This document shows positions 6,327 to 8,678 of a stretch of 8,678 nt of DNA, piece by piece; position 1 is the stretch's first letter; every line of letters starts with the position of its first letter. The stretch lies in contig JBGOEV010000069.1 of the NCBI GenBank assembly GCA_041538025.1, forward strand, positions 1 through 8,678, read 5' to 3'. The notes beneath the pieces are model-generated. The model did no database searches, had not been told where the DNA came from, and saw only the letters and a program-made list of their open reading frames with translations. Origin of the DNA: Thermosaccharophagus gerlachensis. GTDB taxonomy: Bacteria > Armatimonadota > Fervidibacteria > Fervidibacterales > Thermosaccharophagaceae. Both the position numbers and the translations under genes were made by a program.

Positions 6327-7520
6327 TCATGCGAGCAACTCATTTTTGAGGTTGTAAACTGCATCAGGTGGTGCAAGAGCCAGTATTCTGTCACCAACTT
6401 CAAACACAGTGTCACCAGTTACAACACTTGCCTGTGAACCTCTTATGAGCGCTATGAATAAGCATCCTTGTGGCACGGAGAGCTCCCTAACTGGTTTGCC
6501 AACTATTGATGAGTTTGGCAGAACCTCCAGTTCAACTATCTCAAGTCCGCCTTCAAGTATTTGGGCAATCGGCACAAGCTCCCTCACCATAGCCTCTTGC
6601 TTGATCATTTGAAACAGGATCGTGGTAGCGCTTATCGTTTCATCAATTCCGAGCAACTTGAAAACTCGCTCATTCCTTGGGGTGTTAACCCTCGCTATAA
6701 CCCTTGGCACCCCAAACCATTCCTTTGCCACTTGGCATATCACGAGGTTATCTTCATCATCACCTGTAACAGCCAAGACCATATCGGCTCTCTCCATGCC
6801 TATTCGCACCATCGTTCTTATCTCACACGCATCTCCGTAGTAAACGACGTCGCCAAGCTCATCATGAAGCAATTGGTAGCGATGAAGGCGCTTCTCAATG
6901 AGGAGCACTTCATAGTTTTCTCTCAGCAACTCCTTAGTGAGATGGTATCCGACCTTACCGCCACCAGCAATGATTATGTAGTTTGGCTTTTGCCCATATG
7001 CACTTGCACGGCGCGCTTCAACTTGCTCTTGTGTTGGCAGGTCAGCAGCATATAGGCGACGCACCTCATCCGCCATGTGCAAGTAAGCCTCAATATCCCT
7101 AAACGGGCGATTATGCAATCGGTCGGAGAATAAACCTGCACCAATTGTCGTCATGCATATAGTTTCAATTCCAACCCTGCGATAGACTTCAGCCCTCAAT
7201 GGATCGTAAATCCTCGCAAACACTTTCGGCACACCAAAACATCTCTTTGCCATCTGTGAAGCCATGATGTTCGTGTTATCTCCGTTTGTGACAGCAAAGA
7301 ATGCGTCTGCACTTTCAATGCCTGCTTCCTTCAGAACTTCTTCGTCTATGCCCAAGCCGACTACAGTCCGCCCATGAAAGTTCTCACCGAGCCTCCTAAA
7401 GGCTTCCGGGTCTTTATCAATGACGGTGACTTCATGCTTTTCTGAATCAAGCATCAAAGCAAGCGTAGAGCCAACCCTACCGCAACCGAGTATGATGACT
7501 TTCATCTTTCTCTCTTCCAC
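6327..7520 (-). CDS. TrkA-type double RCK_N NAD-binding protein (potassium transport regulator)
   Basis: The 397-residue product has two Rossmann RCK_N domains. The first (about 7-125) has GCGRVGS (12-18) and acidic VIDKD (33-37). The second (about 180-300) has GGGKVG (186-191) and LIEK (207-210), with GDACE (229-233) and VTGDDEDN (251-258). One RCK_C domain (about 318-395) has ELEVLPNSSIVGKPVREL, VTGD and GDRILAL. Classical TrkA is about 450 residues with an RCK_C after each Rossmann domain. Here only a linker of about 50 residues (130-178) lies between the two, so the first RCK_C is missing or greatly reduced. Such proteins gate TrkH/KtrB-type K+ channels from the cytoplasm in response to nucleotides. 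No channel gene is in the window. Translation may start at GTG 7520 (GGGGTGA 9 nt upstream) or at ATG 7505 (MKVIILGCG, the more usual TrkA beginning). It lies 15 bp after the UspA gene. Confidence 0.85.
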   Translation of the reverse strand: MEERKMKVIILGCGRVGSTLALMLDSEKHEVTVIDKDPEAFRRLGENFHGRTVVGLGIDEEVLKEAGIESADAFFAVTNGDNTNIMASQMAKRCFGVPKVFARIYDPLRAEVYRRVGIETICMTTIGAGLFSDRLHNRPFRDIEAYLHMADEVRRLYAADLPTQEQVEARRASAYGQKPNYIIIAGGGKVGYHLTKELLRENYEVLLIEKRLHRYQLLHDELGDVVYYGDACEIRTMVRIGMERADMVLAVTGDDEDNLVICQVAKEWFGVPRVIARVNTPRNERVFKLLGIDETISATTILFQMIKQEAMVRELVPIAQILEGGLEIVELEVLPNSSIVGKPVRELSVPQGCLFIALIRGSQASVVTGDTVFEVGDRILALAPPDAVYNLKNELLA

Positions 7521-7535
7521 ACCATTTCACCCCGA

Positions 7536-8105
7536 TCACTGTGCTGGAACAGTGTCAATCAAAATCTCACATGGAGGACGACGCAAAAGTGCTTCAACCG
7601 TGCGAGCGAAAACAGTCGGCGGTTTGTCCTTCGCCATCTGTATCCCAAGAACAACAAGATCGCCACCATAAGATTGCACAGCCTTCCTTATGCCTTCACT
7701 TGCCTCCCTTGAGCGTATCTTCTCTGTATGTGCACTCAAACCGTGTAGTTTAACTATTTGTTGCGCACGGTCAAGCGCTACCTCAGCGTTTCTCTCAACT
7801 TCTTCTGGCAACTCTGAATCAAGTGTGAGCAACCTTGGAACTTCAATGATGTATGCCAACACCAGCATAGCGTTATGAGGCTTGCCTAAACGGCAAGCAA
7901 GTTCAACTGCTCGCTCACTATAGTTCAAGTCAAGGATTGGCACAATGATTACACGAGCAGCATTAACAGAGGAAACTGCTCGCGCAGCTTCCTTTGGAAG
8001 TGACCGAGGAAGATACAACATCCAAAAAAGCGTTGCGCAAAGCATCACAACAAAGGTAACGGCAATCAACACACCTAAAGGGTGAGATGCAAATTGGTTT
8101 TCCAA
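7536..8105 (-). CDS. Membrane-anchored universal stress (UspA-domain) protein
   Basis: The 189-residue product has one N-terminal transmembrane helix (about 10-32) followed by a UspA-like domain (about 51-186). The domain shows RVIIVPILDLNYSERAVELA (51-70), LVLAYIIEVP (81-90), a long helix at 101-121, GGDLVVLGIQ (147-156) and RRPPCEILID (175-184), the usual last strand. The glycine-rich G-2X-G-9X-G(S/T) ATP motif of ATP-binding Usp proteins is not present after GIQ, so nucleotide binding is doubtful. The start is TTG 8105-8103, chosen because GGAG lies 9 nt upstream and no closer ATG fits. The ribosome binding site overlaps the stop codon of the preceding gene, so the two are probably translationally coupled. 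A membrane-tethered Usp next to a TrkA-type protein suggests a regulatory role in ion transport; that is inference. Confidence 0.78.
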   Translation of the reverse strand: MENQFASHPLGVLIAVTFVVMLCATLFWMLYLPRSLPKEAARAVSSVNAARVIIVPILDLNYSERAVELACRLGKPHNAMLVLAYIIEVPRLLTLDSELPEEVERNAEVALDRAQQIVKLHGLSAHTEKIRSREASEGIRKAVQSYGGDLVVLGIQMAKDKPPTVFARTVEALLRRPPCEILIDTVPAQ

Positions 8106-8111
8106 TTGAGA

Positions 8112-8121
8112 TCACTCCTTT
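8112..8121 (-). promoter_or_regulatory. Ribosome binding site of the UspA gene overlapping the upstream stop codon
   Basis: The minus strand reads AAAGGAGTGA (8121-8112), in which GGAG is followed directly by the TGA stop of the small membrane protein. TTG 8105 follows 9 nt after GGAG. This supports both the TTG start and translational coupling. Confidence 0.6.
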
Positions 8122-8306
8122 CGCCAATAGTGCAATCGCACAATACCTAAGACGATGACCAACATGCCAACAAACAACGATACAAAAATAGCTCTCCACC
8201 CCAATGAGTATATGATAGCATAATGCACCCCGCGCAAGATAATGAATACACCGACAACTATGAGCAATGACGCCATCAACTGCTTCCATACTCGCACCCA
8301 TAGCAT
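8112..8306 (-). CDS. Small two-helix membrane protein, function unknown
   Basis: From ATG 8306 the product is 64 residues, MLWVRVWKQLMASLLIVVGV at the start, with two hydrophobic helices (about 9-25 and 36-54) and a basic C-terminal end (RLHYWRKE). An AGAGGTGA ribosome binding site (8322-8315) puts the start at this ATG, with GAGG 11 nt away. The frame extends to an ATG at 8378, but those extra residues (cysteine-rich, no ribosome binding site seen) are probably not translated. The last codons contain the AAAGGAG used by the UspA gene, whose start is 6 bp past this stop. No family was recognised. It may be a membrane partner of the UspA/TrkA proteins. Confidence 0.6.
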   Translation of the reverse strand: MLWVRVWKQLMASLLIVVGVFIILRGVHYAIIYSLGWRAIFVSLFVGMLVIVLGIVRLHYWRKE

Positions 8307-8417
8307 TTTAGCATTCACCTCTATCAACCAAACTACGCCTCGCTCACAGGCGCGTGAATGCAACCAACAAGCACACAACTCGCATGCGTAAGCCTATCTG
8401 TGGTTAACATTCACATC

Positions 8418-8453
8418 AATTTGAATTGCTCAAGCGCTCTTTGAAATCAAATT
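8418..8453. repeat. AT-rich inverted repeat in the divergent intergenic region
   Basis: AATTTGA (8418-8424) and TCAAATT (8447-8453) are a perfect 7-bp inverted pair. An inner TCAA/TTGA pair (8430-8433 and 8441-8444) could continue the stem imperfectly. It lies in the 275-bp gap (8307-8581) between the operon and the divergent HMA gene, where promoters for both should be. No convincing promoter for the minus-strand operon was found; TTGATG-N17-TAGGCT (8423-8395) is a weak possibility. Confidence 0.25.
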
Positions 8454-8514
8454 TAGCAACGCTCCCAACCAAGGTGAAGAGAACGTTCATCGCTTTTCCA
8501 TTGCAGCTAAAATT

Positions 8515-8548
8515 TTGACATAAGGCATTTAGCGAGTAGTCCCTCGCT
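8515..8548 (+). promoter_or_regulatory. Consensus -35 with a downstream dyad, candidate control region of the HMA gene
   Basis: TTGACA (8515-8520) is a perfect -35 hexamer, 62 bp before the ATG at 8582. The usual -10 position (about 8538-8543) reads AGTCCC and is not a match. A perfect dyad AGCGAG-TAGTCC-CTCGCT (8531-8548) covers that place. A metal-responsive activator or repressor site is possible. Without a recognisable -10 this remains tentative. Confidence 0.3.
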
Positions 8549-8581
8549 TGACGCTTTATCCTTTCTTTGGGGTGCACAAAA

Positions 8582-8678
8582 ATGATGCGACGATACAGCC
8601 TCGGCGTTGAAGGGATGCATTGCGCTGCCTGCGCCGAAACAGTGGCGAAGGCGCTGACGAGCGTCAAAGGGGTTCGGA
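8582..8678 (+). CDS. Heavy-metal-associated (HMA) domain protein, N-terminal fragment, truncated by window edge
   Basis: The plus strand is open from ATG 8582 (or ATG 8585) to the right edge: 32 codons plus one base. The reading begins MMRRYSLGVEGMHCAACAET and continues VAKALTSVKGVR. GMHCAAC is the HMA metal-binding CxxC loop, followed by the expected first helix and VKGV. This is the start of either a small copper chaperone (CopZ-like), a metal-translocating P-type ATPase (CopA-like, N-terminal HMA) or a mercury-binding protein; the missing 3' part would decide. TTTGGGGTG upstream gives a ribosome binding site (GGGGTG about 7 nt from ATG 8582). It diverges from the minus-strand operon containing the Cys-type binding proteins and PF03773 permease, so both may respond to the same metal; that link is inference. 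Confidence 0.72.
   Translation, partial: MMRRYSLGVEGMHCAACAETVAKALTSVKGVR

Noticed and set aside
8307..8378. N-terminal extension of the small membrane protein to ATG 8378
   Set aside because: No ribosome binding site was seen before it, whereas AGAGGTGA precedes ATG 8306, and the extension adds an atypical polar, cysteine-rich stretch before the first helix.
8416..8667. Minus-strand open frame of 83 codons at the right end
   Set aside because: It runs antisense to the HMA gene start and across the divergent promoter region, and its product has no recognisable motif. The plus-strand GMHCAAC reading is far better.
1..8678. CRISPR array, tRNA/rRNA, insertion sequence or attachment site
   Set aside because: No repeated spacer pattern, tRNA-like cloverleaf, transposase motif or long terminal repeat was seen on reading the window; a tRNAscan or repeat search was not possible.

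Overview
The window holds nine protein-coding genes. Both edge genes run off the window. On the left edge is the 5' part of a minus-strand DUF2357 (McrC-like restriction) gene (1-701). It is separated by a divergent intergenic region from a secreted, glycoside-hydrolase-like protein on the plus strand (960-2909). From 8306 down to 2921, six minus-strand genes are closely spaced and read as one probable operon: a small two-helix membrane protein, a membrane-anchored UspA-domain protein, a TrkA-type double-RCK NAD-binding protein, two ModA-like periplasmic binding proteins, and a PF03773 (ArsP/DUF318-type) permease. At the right edge, diverging from this operon, is the start of a plus-strand heavy-metal-associated (HMA) protein with a GMHCAAC motif (8582 onward).

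The organism is a bacterium with exported proteins. The large multi-domain secreted sugar-binding/TIM-barrel protein, frequent GTG/TTG starts, good Shine-Dalgarno sites and moderate GC would fit an Armatimonadota-type (Fervidibacter/Chthonomonas-like) or similar environmental, possibly thermophilic, lineage. That is a guess from style, not a measurement. No rRNA, tRNA, IS element, phage gene or CRISPR array was seen.

The most interesting part is 2921-6301. Two related binding proteins have the ModA fold but have lost the oxyanion-binding serines of ModA. Each has three cysteines placed near the expected ligand loops: a shared VFVPCG loop, a Cys on the GY-[..]-LERxGLWxKVKGK helix, and a Cys just after the conserved hinge-strand Tyr. 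One of them also carries an N-terminal thioredoxin-like domain without CxxC. No ModB/ModC ABC transporter is present. The genes instead lead directly into a PF03773 permease with CSC and CPC motifs. With an HMA gene diverging from the same promoter region, the sequence suggests a system that senses, captures or exports a thiophilic element (arsenic, copper, mercury or similar) through binding proteins coupled to a non-ABC permease. The substrate and direction of transport are inference.

The upstream half of the operon (small membrane protein, UspA, TrkA) looks like a potassium- or stress-linked regulatory module. No TrkH/KtrB-type channel is in view.
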